Positions 17,005 to 26,553 of a stretch of DNA of 64,000 bases are shown here, in pieces. The first letter of the stretch is position 1. The number at the start of each line of letters is the position of its first letter. The translations under genes were made by a program, and so were the position numbers. The DNA is taken from assembly GCF_019443125.1 (NCBI RefSeq), contig NZ_JAHYXK010000010.1, forward strand, positions 120,260-184,259, given 5' to 3'. The notes beneath the pieces were generated by a model that did not search any database, had not been told where the DNA came from, and saw only the letters and a list, made by a program, of their open reading frames with translations. Origin of the DNA: Pontibacter aydingkolensis. Its GTDB lineage: Bacteria; Bacteroidota; Bacteroidia; Cytophagales; Hymenobacteraceae.

Positions 17005-18027
17005 ATGGATACAAAGTATAAAGTAAAATTAGGCATCAGCATCGGCGACACCAACGGCATTGGTCCCGAGGTGATCGTGAAAACCCTTAGCGACCAGCGC
17101 GTACTTAATTACTGCACACCGGTAATTTACGCTGCCCCTGGTGTGCTTAACAGAATTAGAAAGGCTTTAAGTGCAGAGCACTTCTTTTACCAGCCGGTAA
17201 ACTCTGCTGATGCACTGGTACCGCGTAAGATAAACCTGGTAACCTGCTGGGACGGAGAACTGGAAGTAAACCCGGGTACACCAACCCCTGAGTCAGGTAA
17301 AGCATCCCTGGATTCCTTACTAGCTGCTAGCCGCGACCTGAAAGCCGGAAAACTGGATGGATTGGTTACTGCTCCTATTAATAAAGACAACATACAGGCC
17401 GAGGAGTTTAACTTTCCGGGCCATACCGAGTTTCTTACCTCCTACTTCGATGCGCCGGAAAGCCTGATGCTATTAGTGAGCGGAGATTTAAGAGTGGCAA
17501 CAGTTACCGGGCACATGCCTGTAAAAGATGTAGCTTCTAAACTCACGCCAGAGCTGCTTATCCGCAAGATGACCATACTTTTGGAGTCGCTTAGAAAGGA
17601 TTTTGGCATATTGAAGCCGCGCATTGCGGTGCTGGGCTTAAACCCGCATGCCGGTGAAGAAGGCCTTCTGGGTACTGAGGAAGTGGAAATCATTCGTCCT
17701 GCCATACAACAGATGAAAGAGCGCGGGCACCTGGTGTTCGGCCCATTCCCGGCGGATGGCTTTTTTGGCATGCAACAGTACAAGCAAGTAGACGCGGTGT
17801 TGGCCATGTATCACGACCAGGGACTCATACCTTTTAAAACTTTAGCCTTTGAGAACGGCGTAAATTATACGGCAGGTTTACCCATAGTACGCACCTCTCC
17901 CGACCATGGCACGGCCTATGATATTGCAGCTAAGCACATTGCAAATGAAACCTCTTTCCGGGAAGCGTTGTTCCTTGCCTGCGACATTGTAAAAATGCGT
18001 AAAGAAGAACAAATGCCGGCTGTTTAA
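17005..18027 (+). CDS. pdxA: 4-hydroxythreonine-4-phosphate dehydrogenase
   Basis: A 340-residue NAD-dependent enzyme of the DXP-dependent pyridoxal phosphate pathway. Family motifs include ISIGDTNGIGPEVI near the start, TAPINKDNI, FPGHTEFL, and the C-terminal MYHDQGLIPFKTLAF followed by RTSPDHGTAYDIA; their His/Asp residues bind the divalent metal. Other pyridoxal genes are not adjacent. It likely shares a transcript with pepA. Confidence 0.95.
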   Translation: MDTKYKVKLGISIGDTNGIGPEVIVKTLSDQRVLNYCTPVIYAAPGVLNRIRKALSAEHFFYQPVNSADALVPRKINLVTCWDGELEVNPGTPTPESGKASLDSLLAASRDLKAGKLDGLVTAPINKDNIQAEEFNFPGHTEFLTSYFDAPESLMLLVSGDLRVATVTGHMPVKDVASKLTPELLIRKMTILLESLRKDFGILKPRIAVLGLNPHAGEEGLLGTEEVEIIRPAIQQMKERGHLVFGPFPADGFFGMQQYKQVDAVLAMYHDQGLIPFKTLAFENGVNYTAGLPIVRTSPDHGTAYDIAAKHIANETSFREALFLACDIVKMRKEEQMPAV

Positions 18028-18062
18028 TAGCGTCAGGTATTTTTTTTATCAGATTTATATCC

Positions 18063-18070
18063 TAATTTTG
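18063..18070 (+). promoter_or_regulatory. Putative -7 box for the DUF177-rpmF-plsX-fabH operon
   Basis: TAATTTTG matches TAnnTTTG and lies 24 bases before the GTG start of the DUF177 gene. A run of T sits where the -33 element would be expected, without a clear TTTG. Confidence 0.4.
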
Positions 18071-18093
18071 CGTCTTGCAATAAAAAGTCGGTT

Positions 18094-18642
18094 GTGAAAA
18101 AGCTAAAAGATTATGAAATCGGCATTGCCAAACTCAGCAACAAGGTACATACCTACGAGTTTGAGATGGACGATTCTTTCTTTGACCTTTTTGGGAAGGA
18201 AATAATTTCAGGAGGAAAACTGCTGGCTAACGTGGAGCTTGACAAAACAGAGTCGCTGCTTACGTTCAAAATTGACATAAAAGGGCATGTGCGCCTCACC
18301 TGCGACAGAAGCCTGGATGAATTTGACCATCCGGTAGATGTACAAGAAGTTTTCAGAGTAAAGTATGGCGATGAAAACACGGAGCTTGCCGATGACCTGT
18401 GGCAGATCACAAGTGGCACACAGGCTATCAACATTGCACAGCACCTATATGATTACATCAGCCTGTCATTGCCTATGAAAAAACTGCATCCGCGGTTTGT
18501 AGAGGACATGGACGAGGAGGATGAAGAAAGTGAGGATGATATCCTGATCTATTCTTCGCGAAGCGAAAGCGATGGCGAAGATGAGGACGACGATGACGAG
18601 GACACAGATCCGCGCTGGGACGCACTCAAAAACCTTAACTAA
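18094..18642 (+). CDS. DUF177 (YceD-like) protein
   Basis: A 182-residue protein starting with GTG (MKKLKDYEIG). The region LTFKIDIKGHVRLTCDRSLDEF (about 50-72) is the DUF177 core; the bacterial family usually has paired Cys residues here, of which one remains. The C-terminus is strongly acidic with runs of Asp and Glu (about 140-175). YceD/DUF177 proteins are almost always encoded beside rpmF, as here, and are linked to 23S rRNA/50S maturation and, in plants, plastid rRNA accumulation. It begins an operon with rpmF, plsX and fabH. Confidence 0.88.
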   Translation: MKKLKDYEIGIAKLSNKVHTYEFEMDDSFFDLFGKEIISGGKLLANVELDKTESLLTFKIDIKGHVRLTCDRSLDEFDHPVDVQEVFRVKYGDENTELADDLWQITSGTQAINIAQHLYDYISLSLPMKKLHPRFVEDMDEEDEESEDDILIYSSRSESDGEDEDDDDEDTDPRWDALKNLN

Positions 18643-18695
18643 AAGAGTTTCAGAAGTATAAAAAATATAAACTAGTAAGTAATTTCAACTAAAAA

Positions 18696-18893
18696 ATGGC
18701 ACATCCTAAACGTAAGATTTCGAAGACCAGAAGAGATAAGAGAAGAACTCATTATAAACTTTCTGAGAAAGCCATCGCAATCTGCCCTACTACAGACACG
18801 CCTCACCTTTTCCACCACGCTTATGTGGTTGATGGTGACCTGTTCCATAAAGGCAAGCTGGCTATCAAAAATTATACAGCTAACGCACAGTAA
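18696..18893 (+). CDS. rpmF: 50S ribosomal protein L32
   Basis: A 65-residue basic protein: MAHPKRKISKTRRDKRR is the unmistakable L32 N-terminus, and HHAYVVDGDLFHKGK fits the C-terminal half. The zinc-binding Cys pairs of some L32 proteins are absent apart from one Cys (CPTTDTP), so this looks like the non-zinc form. It lies between DUF177 and plsX, the standard order. Confidence 0.97.
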   Translation: MAHPKRKISKTRRDKRRTHYKLSEKAIAICPTTDTPHLFHHAYVVDGDLFHKGKLAIKNYTANAQ

Positions 18894-18942
18894 GCACTAA
18901 CCTGCTTTAGTTTTAGTTCTGTATAATTAACTACATCCATAC

Positions 18943-19884
18943 ATGAGGATCGCCTTAGACGCTATGGGCGGCGACTATGCACCAGAGGCTGTCGTTAAAG
19001 GTGCCATACTTGCCGCAGAGCAACTGGAGAAAGATGACGTTATTTTGCTAATAGGCAAAGAGGACGTCATTCAACCCTTGCTTAACGAATACAATTACGC
19101 TGGGAACAACATCAAAATTGTTCATGCTAGTCAGGTTATCGAAATGGGCGAGCACCCTACAAAGGCGCTTTCCCAAAAAACCGACTCCAGCATAGCCGTA
19201 GGTTACGGCCTGCTCAAAATGCAGAAGGCTGATGCCTTTTGCAGCGCAGGTAATACCGGGGCAATGCTGGTAGGGGCTATGTTTAGTGTAAAAGCGGTAG
19301 AAGGTATACTAAGGCCCTCTATTGGAGGCCTTATTCCGAAACTAAACGGTGGTTATGGAATAATGCTGGACGTGGGCGCCAACGCTGATTGTAAACCTGA
19401 AGTGTTAGAGCAGTTTGGCGAGATAGGCTCTATCTATGCCAAGTATGTGCTGGAGATACCGAATCCGAAAGTAGGTTTAATGAACCTGGGCGAGGAAGAG
19501 GGCAAAGGCACCGTAGCTACGCAGGCAGCGCACCAGCGCCTGAAAGTTAACAGTAACATCAACTTTATCGGTAATATTGAAGGTCGTGATATCTTTAATG
19601 ACAAAGCAGATGTTATTGTATGCGACGGCTACACCGGCAACATTATCCTCAAGATGGCGGAGAATATCTACGACATTCTGAACGAGAAGAACATGCATGA
19701 CCCATTCTTCGATAAGTTTAACTATGAGGCTGTTGGCGGTAGTCCTATTCTGGGTATAAACGGCAATGCTGTTATCGGCCATGGCGTATCAAGCCCTAAG
19801 GCTATAAGCAACATGGTACTGCAAGCCCAGAAAATGGTATCCTCTAAACTTTCAGAGCGGTTCCACAAAAAATACAGCGTATAA
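18943..19884 (+). CDS. plsX: Phosphate acyltransferase PlsX
   Basis: A 313-residue enzyme that makes acyl-phosphate from acyl-ACP, the first committed step of phospholipid synthesis in the PlsX/PlsY pathway. [21 protein letters not shown] at the start and GALLVG-type [14 protein letters not shown] near residue 100 are diagnostic. It precedes fabH, tying membrane lipid and fatty-acid initiation. Confidence 0.97.
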   Translation: MRIALDAMGGDYAPEAVVKGAILAAEQLEKDDVILLIGKEDVIQPLLNEYNYAGNNIKIVHASQVIEMGEHPTKALSQKTDSSIAVGYGLLKMQKADAFCSAGNTGAMLVGAMFSVKAVEGILRPSIGGLIPKLNGGYGIMLDVGANADCKPEVLEQFGEIGSIYAKYVLEIPNPKVGLMNLGEEEGKGTVATQAAHQRLKVNSNINFIGNIEGRDIFNDKADVIVCDGYTGNIILKMAENIYDILNEKNMHDPFFDKFNYEAVGGSPILGINGNAVIGHGVSSPKAISNMVLQAQKMVSSKLSERFHKKYSV

Positions 19885-20025
19885 TCTTTACCTAAAGCGG
19901 TAATAGATTCATATTTAATTGGCTTAATCTGTTTCATCAATTCTTTTTACAGAATCTGACAGGTTATGCCAATTTTTTTTTGTTAACTTGCCCTCTTACT
20001 TAATTCTAACCGAAATATCATTACC

Positions 20026-21024
20026 ATGAGTAAAATCACTGCCGCTATAACAGGTGTAAGTGGCTATGTTCCAGAATACGTGCTCACAAACAAAGAACTT
20101 GAGACACTGGTTGAGACCAATGACGAATGGATAACATCGCGCACAGGTATCAAAGAGAGGCGTATTCTGAAAGGTGAAGGCCTTGGCACATCGCACATTG
20201 CGGTGCCTGCGGTTAGAGACTTGCTTAAAAAGACAAATACAAAGCCGGAAGAAGTAGACCTGCTTATCTGCGCCACTACTACCCCTGACATGGTTTTTCC
20301 GGCTACGGCTAACCTGATAACAGCAGAAGTAGGAGCCGTTAATGCTTTTGGTTACGACCTGCAGGCTGCCTGCTCAGGCTTTTTGTTCGCACTGGCTACA
20401 GGTTCTAAATTTATTGAGTCTGGCCAGTATAAAAAAGTAATTATAGTAGGTGCCGATAAAATGTCTGCCATCGTGGACTATACCGACAGAGCTACCTGCA
20501 TTATCTTTGGCGATGGCGGCGGTGCCGTTATGCTGGAGCCAAACACAGAAGGCTACGGTATAATTGACTCTGTACTAAAATCAGACGGTACAGGTGCCCA
20601 GTTCCTGCACATGAAAGCAGGCGGTAGCCGTAAACCGGCAACTATAGAAACTGTACAGGCAAGAGAGCATTATGCTTTCCAGGAAGGCCAGCAGGTATTT
20701 AAGTTTGCGGTAAAAGGTATGGCCGACGTATCGGCAGAAGTAATGGAACGCAACAAACTTACCGGCGACGATGTGGCCTGGCTGGTACCTCACCAGGCAA
20801 ACAAACGTATTATCGAGGCTACAGCTAACCGCATGGGCCTGAGCAACGAAAAGGTAATGCTGAACATACACAAGTATGGCAACACAACCAGCGGCACTAT
20901 TCCGCTTTGCCTGTGGGAGTACGAAAACCAGTTGAAGAAAGGCGATAACATTGTACTGGCTGCTTTTGGCGGTGGCTTTACATGGGGCGCCATCTACCTG
21001 AAGTGGGCCTACGATCCAAAGTAA
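20026..21024 (+). CDS. fabH: 3-oxoacyl-ACP synthase III (FabH)
   Basis: A 332-residue condensing enzyme that starts fatty-acid chains by joining an acyl-CoA primer to malonyl-ACP. The catalytic Cys is in [13 protein letters not shown], His in VPHQANKRI and Asn in [11 protein letters not shown], forming the Cys-His-Asn triad. [14 protein letters not shown] near the N-terminus is typical. A strong terminator follows, so efp starts a separate unit. Confidence 0.97.
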   Translation: MSKITAAITGVSGYVPEYVLTNKELETLVETNDEWITSRTGIKERRILKGEGLGTSHIAVPAVRDLLKKTNTKPEEVDLLICATTTPDMVFPATANLITAEVGAVNAFGYDLQAACSGFLFALATGSKFIESGQYKKVIIVGADKMSAIVDYTDRATCIIFGDGGGAVMLEPNTEGYGIIDSVLKSDGTGAQFLHMKAGGSRKPATIETVQAREHYAFQEGQQVFKFAVKGMADVSAEVMERNKLTGDDVAWLVPHQANKRIIEATANRMGLSNEKVMLNIHKYGNTTSGTIPLCLWEYENQLKKGDNIVLAAFGGGFTWGAIYLKWAYDPK

Positions 21025-21052
21025 CAGCTAACTTAAACTAAACTTTTTGTCT

Positions 21053-21078
21053 AAAAGCGGCCAATGGCCGCTTTTTTT
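21053..21078 (+). terminator. Intrinsic terminator after fabH
   Basis: AAAAGCGGCC (21053-21062) pairs perfectly with GGCCGCTTTT (21066-21075) over a three-base loop, followed by more T. It closes the DUF177-rpmF-plsX-fabH unit. Confidence 0.92.
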
Positions 21079-21258
21079 GTAACTGCGCCCAAACAAAGTA
21101 AAAGAACTGATTAACGCCGCAGCTTTGGACTTGAAAGTATAGCTACAGCAACCAAATACAAGATTATCACTAGCTAAACTCCTTGCCGGCAGCGGGTGTC
21201 ACTATCTTATACCCTGCTATTTAGCAGTCTTTTTTAATAACATTTTGGGCATATTAAC

Positions 21259-21266
21259 TAACTTTG
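21259..21266 (+). promoter_or_regulatory. Putative -7 box of the efp-accB-accC unit
   Basis: TAACTTTG fits TAnnTTTG and lies about 70 bases before the efp ATG, downstream of the fabH terminator. No -33 element is seen at the right spacing. Confidence 0.35.
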
Positions 21267-21335
21267 CTTGCAACACAGCATTTTGAGATATACTTTTACC
21301 CTGTAAATTTACATTACAAAACATAACCATAACCT

Positions 21336-21899
21336 ATGGCAACCACAGCTGATATTAAAAACGGCGTTGTGATTGAATACAACAACGACCTTTACCAGGT
21401 AATCGACTTCCAGCACGTAAAGCCAGGAAAAGGTCCTGCGTTTGTTAGAACCAAGCTGAGAAACATCAGATCCGGTAAAGTATTAGACAATACCTTCTCA
21501 GCTGGTCACAAGATCGTAACTGCCCGTGTAGAGCAGCGCCCTCACCAGTTTATTTACAAAGATGACATGGGCTATAACTTTATGGACATGAACACCTTTG
21601 AGCAGGTAACGTTAAATGAGGCTATGGTTCCATTTGCAGATCTGATGAAAGAAGGCCAGGAAGTAACTATACTTTTCCATGCAGAGACAGAGACTCCGCT
21701 TACCTGCGAGATCCCTCCTTTTGTAGAGCTGACAATTACGTATACGGAGCCAGGCATTAAAGGCGATACAGCTACCAACGCCTCAAAACCAGCCATTGTA
21801 GAGACAGGCGCTACCATTCAGGTGCCGCTTTTCATTGGCCAGGACGAAAAAATAAAAGTAGACACTCGTACTTATTCATACGCAGAAAGAGTAAAATAA
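21336..21899 (+). CDS. efp: Translation elongation factor P
   Basis: A 187-residue EF-P, which relieves ribosome stalling at polyproline stretches by entering the E site. The KOW-like N-domain carries the tip loop VKPGKGPAF, with Lys at the position modified in many bacteria. The C-terminal OB domain ends QVPLFIGQDEKIKVDTRTYSYAERVK, fully canonical. No EF-P modification gene (epmA, earP) is in the window. It is followed after three bases by accB, whose product has a Pro-rich linker (a possible EF-P client). Confidence 0.97.
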   Translation: MATTADIKNGVVIEYNNDLYQVIDFQHVKPGKGPAFVRTKLRNIRSGKVLDNTFSAGHKIVTARVEQRPHQFIYKDDMGYNFMDMNTFEQVTLNEAMVPFADLMKEGQEVTILFHAETETPLTCEIPPFVELTITYTEPGIKGDTATNASKPAIVETGATIQVPLFIGQDEKIKVDTRTYSYAERVK

Positions 21900-21902
21900 C
21901 CC

Positions 21903-22382
21903 ATGAAAGCTAAAGAAATCCAGGACCTGATCGACTTTATCGCCAAATCCGGCTTGAACAAAGTTAACATCGAGACAGAAGAATTTAAGATATCTGTACA
22001 GCGCGATCCAAACCAGAAAGTAAAGTATGTTAGCGAGCCAGCCCCGGCTCCTGCCCTGCAGGCAGCACCAGTTCCTGCTGCCCCGGCCCCTGCCCCAGCT
22101 CCGGCTGCTGCACCAGCTCCGGCCGCTTCTGACGATAGCAAGTACATTGCCATCAAAGCACCAATGATTGGAACATTCTACCGTTCTTCAAGCCCTGAAA
22201 CTCCTGCCTTTGTAAATATTGGCGACGAGGTAAAAAAAGGCCAGGTTATCTGTATCATCGAGGCCATGAAGCTATTCAACGAGATCGAGTCTGAAGTTTC
22301 TGGTAAAATCGTGAAAGTGTTGGTAGATAACTCTTCTCCTGTAGAGTATGACCAGCCATTGTTCCTGGTTGATCCTAGCTAA
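21903..22382 (+). CDS. accB: Biotin carboxyl carrier protein of acetyl-CoA carboxylase
   Basis: A 159-residue protein. A short N-terminal domain leads into a Pro/Ala linker (about 46-76) and then the biotinyl domain with EAMKLFNEI; Lys123 is the biotinylated residue. It carries carboxybiotin between AccC and the carboxyltransferase AccAD, making malonyl-CoA. Placement between efp and accC is conserved in Bacteroidota. A 124-base spacer with a hairpin separates it from accC, unlike the tight coupling seen in many genomes. Confidence 0.96.
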   Translation: MKAKEIQDLIDFIAKSGLNKVNIETEEFKISVQRDPNQKVKYVSEPAPAPALQAAPVPAAPAPAPAPAAAPAPAASDDSKYIAIKAPMIGTFYRSSSPETPAFVNIGDEVKKGQVICIIEAMKLFNEIESEVSGKIVKVLVDNSSPVEYDQPLFLVDPS

Positions 22383-22506
22383 TATCTCAAATTTGAAAAT
22401 TTGAAAATGAGAAAATTTGAAAATGGAGATGCTATGATTAACGTCTCCATTTTCATTGTTTACAATTTTCAAATCTACAAATCTTCAAATCCCCAAATCT
22501 GATTAT
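22383..22506. repeat. Inverted low-complexity element between accB and accC
   Basis: An 11-base perfect stem (GAAAATGGAGA at 22419-22429 with TCTCCATTTTC at 22444-22454) is flanked on the left by repeated ATTTGAAAA and on the right by repeated CAAATCTTCAAAT, so the whole spacer is symmetric by inversion. It lies inside the accB-accC unit and would form a long AU-rich hairpin in mRNA. Confidence 0.7.
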
Positions 22507-23850
22507 ATGTTTAAAAAAATACTAATTGCTAACCGTGGCGAGATAGCGCTTCGCATTATCCGTACCTGCAAAGAGATGGGTGTAAAAACGGTGGCCGTAT
22601 ACTCTACCGCAGATAAAGAAAGCCTGCACGTTCGCTTTGCAGACGAGGCCGTTTGTATAGGTCCTCCTCCAAGCGCACAGTCTTACCTGAACATACCAAA
22701 CATTATCGCAGCTGCCGAGATTACCAATGCCGATGCTATCCATCCAGGCTACGGTTTCTTGTCAGAGAATGCTGAATTCTCACGTATATGTGCTGAAAAT
22801 AACATTAAGTTCATTGGTGCCTCCCCAGAAATGATCAACAAGATGGGTGATAAGGCTTCTGCGAAAGACACCATGAAGAAAGCAGGAGTACCAACCATAC
22901 CTGGCTCTGATGGCTTGTTAAAGTCGATGGAGGAAGGTATTAAGCTGGCTAATAAGATTAAGTACCCGGTTATACTGAAGGCAACTGCCGGAGGTGGCGG
23001 TAAGGGTATGCGAATTGCTAAAAATGATGCTGAATTTGAGAAAGGCTGGAAAGATGCGCGTGCTGAAGCAAAAGCAGCCTTTGGTAACGATGGCATTTAC
23101 CTGGAGAAATTTGTGGTTGAGCCACGCCACATTGAAATTCAGCTGATCGGTGACCAGCATGGCCAGGTAGCGCACCTTTCTGAGCGTGACTGCTCTATTC
23201 AGCGCCGCCACCAAAAACTGGTAGAAGAAACACCTTCTCCGTTCATTACCGATGATCTTCGTGAGCGCATGGGCCAGGCTGCCATTGCCGGTGCAAAAGC
23301 CATCAACTACGAAGGTGTAGGCACCATTGAGTTCCTGGTAGACAAAAACCGTGACTTCTATTTTATGGAGATGAACACGCGTATACAGGTAGAGCACCCG
23401 ATTACGGAAGAGGTAATTGATTACGACCTTATTAAAGAGCAGATCAAGGTAGCTGCCGGCGAGAAGATCACTGGTAAAAACTACTACCCGAAGATGCACG
23501 CTATCGAGTGCCGCATTAACGCCGAAGATCCTAAGAACGGATTCCGCCCAAGCCCTGGCAGAATTACTAACTTACATATGCCAGGAGGCCATGGCGTACG
23601 CGTAGACTCTCACGTTTACTCAGGGTATACTATTCCGCCAAACTACGACTCTATGATCGCCAAACTGATCGTAAGCGCGCAGACACGTGAGGAAGCCCTT
23701 GTAAAGATGAAACGTGCTTTAAGTGAGTTTGTGATTGAAGGTATTAACACTACAATTCCATTCCACCTGAAGCTGATGGATGACCCAGGCTTTAAGGAAG
23801 GTAACTTTACAACTGCTTACCTGGACAATTACGATTTCAGCAGCCTGTAA
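22507..23850 (+). CDS. accC: Acetyl-CoA carboxylase biotin carboxylase subunit
   Basis: Started at the ATG giving [18 protein letters not shown] (447 residues), the universal N-terminus; the frame is open 17 codons further up through the repeat. The ATP-grasp fold is complete: the glycine loop [35 protein letters not shown] and [10 protein letters not shown]. It carboxylates the biotin on AccB using ATP and bicarbonate. Ends at a clear terminator. Confidence 0.97.
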   Translation: MFKKILIANRGEIALRIIRTCKEMGVKTVAVYSTADKESLHVRFADEAVCIGPPPSAQSYLNIPNIIAAAEITNADAIHPGYGFLSENAEFSRICAENNIKFIGASPEMINKMGDKASAKDTMKKAGVPTIPGSDGLLKSMEEGIKLANKIKYPVILKATAGGGGKGMRIAKNDAEFEKGWKDARAEAKAAFGNDGIYLEKFVVEPRHIEIQLIGDQHGQVAHLSERDCSIQRRHQKLVEETPSPFITDDLRERMGQAAIAGAKAINYEGVGTIEFLVDKNRDFYFMEMNTRIQVEHPITEEVIDYDLIKEQIKVAAGEKITGKNYYPKMHAIECRINAEDPKNGFRPSPGRITNLHMPGGHGVRVDSHVYSGYTIPPNYDSMIAKLIVSAQTREEALVKMKRALSEFVIEGINTTIPFHLKLMDDPGFKEGNFTTAYLDNYDFSSL

Positions 23851-23875
23851 GGAAAGTTAAGTATCACGATATATC

Positions 23876-23908
23876 AAAAACCTCAACTACCAGCTAGTTG
23901 AGGTTTTT
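23876..23908 (+). terminator. Intrinsic terminator after accC
   Basis: AAAAACCTCAACTA (23876-23889) pairs perfectly with 23895-23908 over a five-base loop and runs into T residues. Confidence 0.92.
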
Positions 23909-23954
23909 TATAGCTCCCATGCAACCTGCCTGTTAATTTTATACTCTAGTTAGC

Positions 23955-24905
23955 ATGAATACCTTACTAAAGAAACTGCTCTATTGTTCCATCGTTTTAA
24001 CGCAATACAGTTGCATTTCTGTACTTCAAATCAATACAACTTTGCCTCCTGAGGTAGCTGTTACCAATAACCAATGGAAAGTGGTAGCAGTTAACCGTTT
24101 TAACCCTGACCTGCTACCTTTTAACCAAGACAAAAAGGTTGAGGTGTTTAAGATTGGAGCAAACGAAGCACTTTATAGTGCTACAGATGCCATCGTAGAA
24201 GACAAAACCTTTAGCCTGGCAGCCATAGATACATCTTCGCACTATAAACACACAGCCCCAAACAAGAAGCTAACGTCAGAGCAGGTGCTCTCTATTTACA
24301 GTCAATATCCGAATCACCTGATACTGGCGCTGGAAAACTTCGAGGCCTTTTTTGACCAGGAAACGGTACGTGAGAAAGATAGCGACGGATCTGTTTCCAA
24401 AACTGCTATTTACACCCTGATCACCCGCACCAGCTGGAGCCTGTATGACAGCACAGGTACTGTACTGGATAATATAACGCTCTCCAGAAATGAGCTGTAC
24501 AATTCCATAGGCGTGTTAAGTGGCTTGCTTGCCATTGGCCCATCCATGGCAAATGCTGGACCTGTTGTAAACAAGTTAGCCTGGCAAACCGGGCAGGACT
24601 ACTGGCAGCGCCTGCACCCCAAACATGTATACTTTGAGCGCTTATACTACTCCAGCCAAGACTTAACACCTGCCGCTTTTAGTATGGCTGCCAATGAATG
24701 GGATAAAGCAACTGCTTTACTCATGCCCATTGCTTCAGGAAAAAAACGAAAAGATGCCGCCAGGGCAGCTTATAACCTCGCCATAATTCACGAAGCAAAA
24801 GGAGATATAGGCGAAGCTAAAAAATGGGCAAGACAGGCAGCAGATAAAGGAAATAAATTAGCTATGCTACTACTCCCTGACCTGGAGAAGTATACTGACA
24901 GATAA
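23955..24905 (+). CDS. DUF6340-like lipoprotein with C-terminal TPR/Sel1-type repeats
   Basis: A 316-residue protein. The N-terminus has a hydrophobic stretch ending YSC (Cys20), a relaxed Bacteroidota lipobox, so it is probably an outer-membrane lipoprotein. Residues about 30-210 form an unrecognised domain starting with a ValVal-AlaValAsnArg-type strand seen in DUF6340 proteins. Residues about 235-310 (AANEWDKATALL, ARAAYNLAIIHEAKGDIGEAKKWARQAADKGN) are TPR/Sel1-like helical repeats. It is monocistronic, between accC and a bidirectional terminator. Function unknown; the DUF number is from memory of the family pattern. Confidence 0.7.
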   Translation: MNTLLKKLLYCSIVLTQYSCISVLQINTTLPPEVAVTNNQWKVVAVNRFNPDLLPFNQDKKVEVFKIGANEALYSATDAIVEDKTFSLAAIDTSSHYKHTAPNKKLTSEQVLSIYSQYPNHLILALENFEAFFDQETVREKDSDGSVSKTAIYTLITRTSWSLYDSTGTVLDNITLSRNELYNSIGVLSGLLAIGPSMANAGPVVNKLAWQTGQDYWQRLHPKHVYFERLYYSSQDLTPAAFSMAANEWDKATALLMPIASGKKRKDAARAAYNLAIIHEAKGDIGEAKKWARQAADKGNKLAMLLLPDLEKYTDR

Positions 24906-24924
24906 ACGCATGCCCTTTTGAGTA

Positions 24925-24979
24925 TAGAGTATAAAAGCAAAGGCCCGGCTACTAACCGGGCCTTTGCTTTTATACTCTA
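24925..24979. terminator. Bidirectional intrinsic terminator
   Basis: A 24-base perfect stem (24925-24948 with 24956-24979) surrounds a seven-base loop; the GC core is AGGCCCGG/CCGGGCCT. It separates two convergent genes and would serve both. The outer stem includes AGTATA/TATACT. Confidence 0.93.
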
Positions 24980-24986
24980 AACTTTG

Positions 24987-25562
24987 TTATGCTTTCTGTT
25001 CTTTTTCCTGCATCAGTTGTTCCAATTCGCTGTACCAACCTTCGCCATACTTTCTGATAAGCGGCTCCTTCAGAAACTGGTATACACGTACCCCAAGGTC
25101 CTGACCAAAACTGCAGGCAGCGCTGCAAATCCCCCAGCGGTCATAATTCAACGCTTCAAAATCATCATACTTTGTAACCCGTATCGGGTACAAATGGCAG
25201 GAGATCGGTTTTTTCCAGCCTATCTTGCCATCATAGTATGCTTGCTCAATGGCGCACTTTAATGTTTTGTTTTCGTCGTAGATGGCGTAGGCGCATTCCC
25301 TGTTGTCGATAGTAGGTGTAGAATAGTCGCCTTCAAAATCCTGGATATAAAGTCCCTGGTCTTCCACTGCCTGCTTGCCGGCACCTGTCATGTAAGGCTT
25401 TATGTGCTCATAGTTTTCTTCCAGAATGGCCAGTTCATCTTTCTCCAAAGGTGCTCCCAGGTCACCTTCTACACAGCAGGCGCCTTTGCATTTCTCAAGA
25501 TTGCAAACAAAAAACTGATCACGGATGTCATCACTGATAACGGTATTCTGGAGTACTATCAT
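24987..25562 (-). CDS. DUF3109 family cysteine-rich protein
   Basis: A 191-residue protein with the Cys pattern [11 protein letters not shown] (about 20-30), then [24 protein letters not shown] and CSAAC. DUF3109 proteins resemble the YkgJ-like group, which probably coordinates zinc or an iron-sulfur cluster. The reaction is unknown. The family is widespread and single-copy in Bacteroidota. It is monocistronic and convergent with the DUF6340 gene. Confidence 0.88.
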   Translation of the reverse strand: MIVLQNTVISDDIRDQFFVCNLEKCKGACCVEGDLGAPLEKDELAILEENYEHIKPYMTGAGKQAVEDQGLYIQDFEGDYSTPTIDNRECAYAIYDENKTLKCAIEQAYYDGKIGWKKPISCHLYPIRVTKYDDFEALNYDRWGICSAACSFGQDLGVRVYQFLKEPLIRKYGEGWYSELEQLMQEKEQKA

Positions 25563-25938
25563 GGGTGGTATTTAAATAAGGAGACAAAGGTAAGGAGAAA
25601 TAAGTTTATTTTCCGGTGCAGCTGGGCTTAGGGCCAGCATAGAGGTAATGATTGAATGGATGGGCAAGTATAGAGTAACTCGTAGGGACAGGTCATGACC
25701 TGTCCGATGAACGGCATTGCTATAAAACTTATACTTTTAAGCTCACTAAAGCAGACATTCCCCTCTTGAGAAGGATAGGGGTGTGTTCATACTTTGCCAG
25801 TTGATGAACTGCGGCTGAAAATTGGATTGCAAATCCTCATAGTAGGTGCTTCGGGATTACAAATCCCGCAGAGCAAAGCACGATTTATACTTGTGCCCTA
25901 ATCGATACTTGAGAGGAAGATTATAAATGGTAGATGAC
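25563..25938. other. Gene-free stretch with short palindromes
   Basis: 376 bases without a believable ORF. It holds a perfect 20-base palindrome (GGACAGGTCATGACCTGTCC at 25686-25705), a GGATTGCAAATCC palindrome at 25824-25836 and CGGGATT-aca-AATCCCG near 25852-25868. Such palindromes are a common intergenic class in Bacteroidota and are thought to be remnants or substrates of REP-type transposition. Confidence 0.65.
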
Positions 25939-26553
25939 TTAAGCCTCCCCTCCTACCCGCTCCCAGAAATCCTCATCCAGGTCCTCGATATGATCTATGT
26001 CAGAGAGCTCCGCCAATACTTTATGGGATAAGTGCAGCCTTTCGATATCGTACAAAGTATCCGGGAAAACATGTTCGGTGCTCCAGCGTTTGTTCTGGAA
26101 CAACTCCGCGTGCAGGTGATTCATGCCAAGCAAATAGTATCCGCCATCCAGCGCAGGGCCGATTACGACCTCATGTGTTTTAAGCTCATCAAACGCTTTT
26201 TCAATTATATCAGGAGTAAGCTGGTGGCAATCGCTGCCGATGATGACCACAGAAGTATAGCCACGAGCAAAAGCATCTCTGAAGGATACTTCCATCTTTT
26301 CGCCTAAATCGCCGGCGGGCTGCACCTGTTTTTTATACTTGTCGTTTGGCCACAGGTCGTGCTGATCTATTTCGTTGGAGTAGTATACAACTTTATCTAC
26401 TGGCAGATTTTCTGTAACCTGTTTTGTGTGCTGCAACAGGTGCATGTAAATGGCAAGTGCTTCTTCAGGGCCAACAGAAGCTGCCAGGCGGGTTTTAACC
26501 TTTCCCAGTTCCGGGTTGCGCACAAATAGCATCAGTAAATTTTTATTACTCAT
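25939..26553 (-). CDS. TIGR04282-type glycosyltransferase (DUF2064), arsenosugar cluster
   Basis: A 204-residue nucleotidyl/glycosyl-transferase-like protein. FVRNPELGKVKTRLAASVG (about 10-28) is the hallmark of the DUF2064 family, with GSDCHQLTPDII and GPALDGGYYLLGM further on. Members are annotated as arsenosugar-biosynthesis glycosyltransferases when beside ArsS, as here. Its start overlaps the rhodanese gene's end by eight bases. It is the last gene of a four-gene operon. Confidence 0.85.
   Translation of the reverse strand: MSNKNLLMLFVRNPELGKVKTRLAASVGPEEALAIYMHLLQHTKQVTENLPVDKVVYYSNEIDQHDLWPNDKYKKQVQPAGDLGEKMEVSFRDAFARGYTSVVIIGSDCHQLTPDIIEKAFDELKTHEVVIGPALDGGYYLLGMNHLHAELFQNKRWSTEHVFPDTLYDIERLHLSHKVLAELSDIDHIEDLDEDFWERVGGEA

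Noticed and set aside
21872..22156. Minus-strand Gly/Ala-rich ORF opposite accB
   Set aside because: It mirrors the Pro/Ala linker of accB; the accB frame carries the biotin motif, so the opposite frame is a shadow.
25404..25631. Plus-strand ORF over the DUF3109 5' end
   Set aside because: Its reading is a shadow of the Cys-rich DUF3109 frame and has no supported start.
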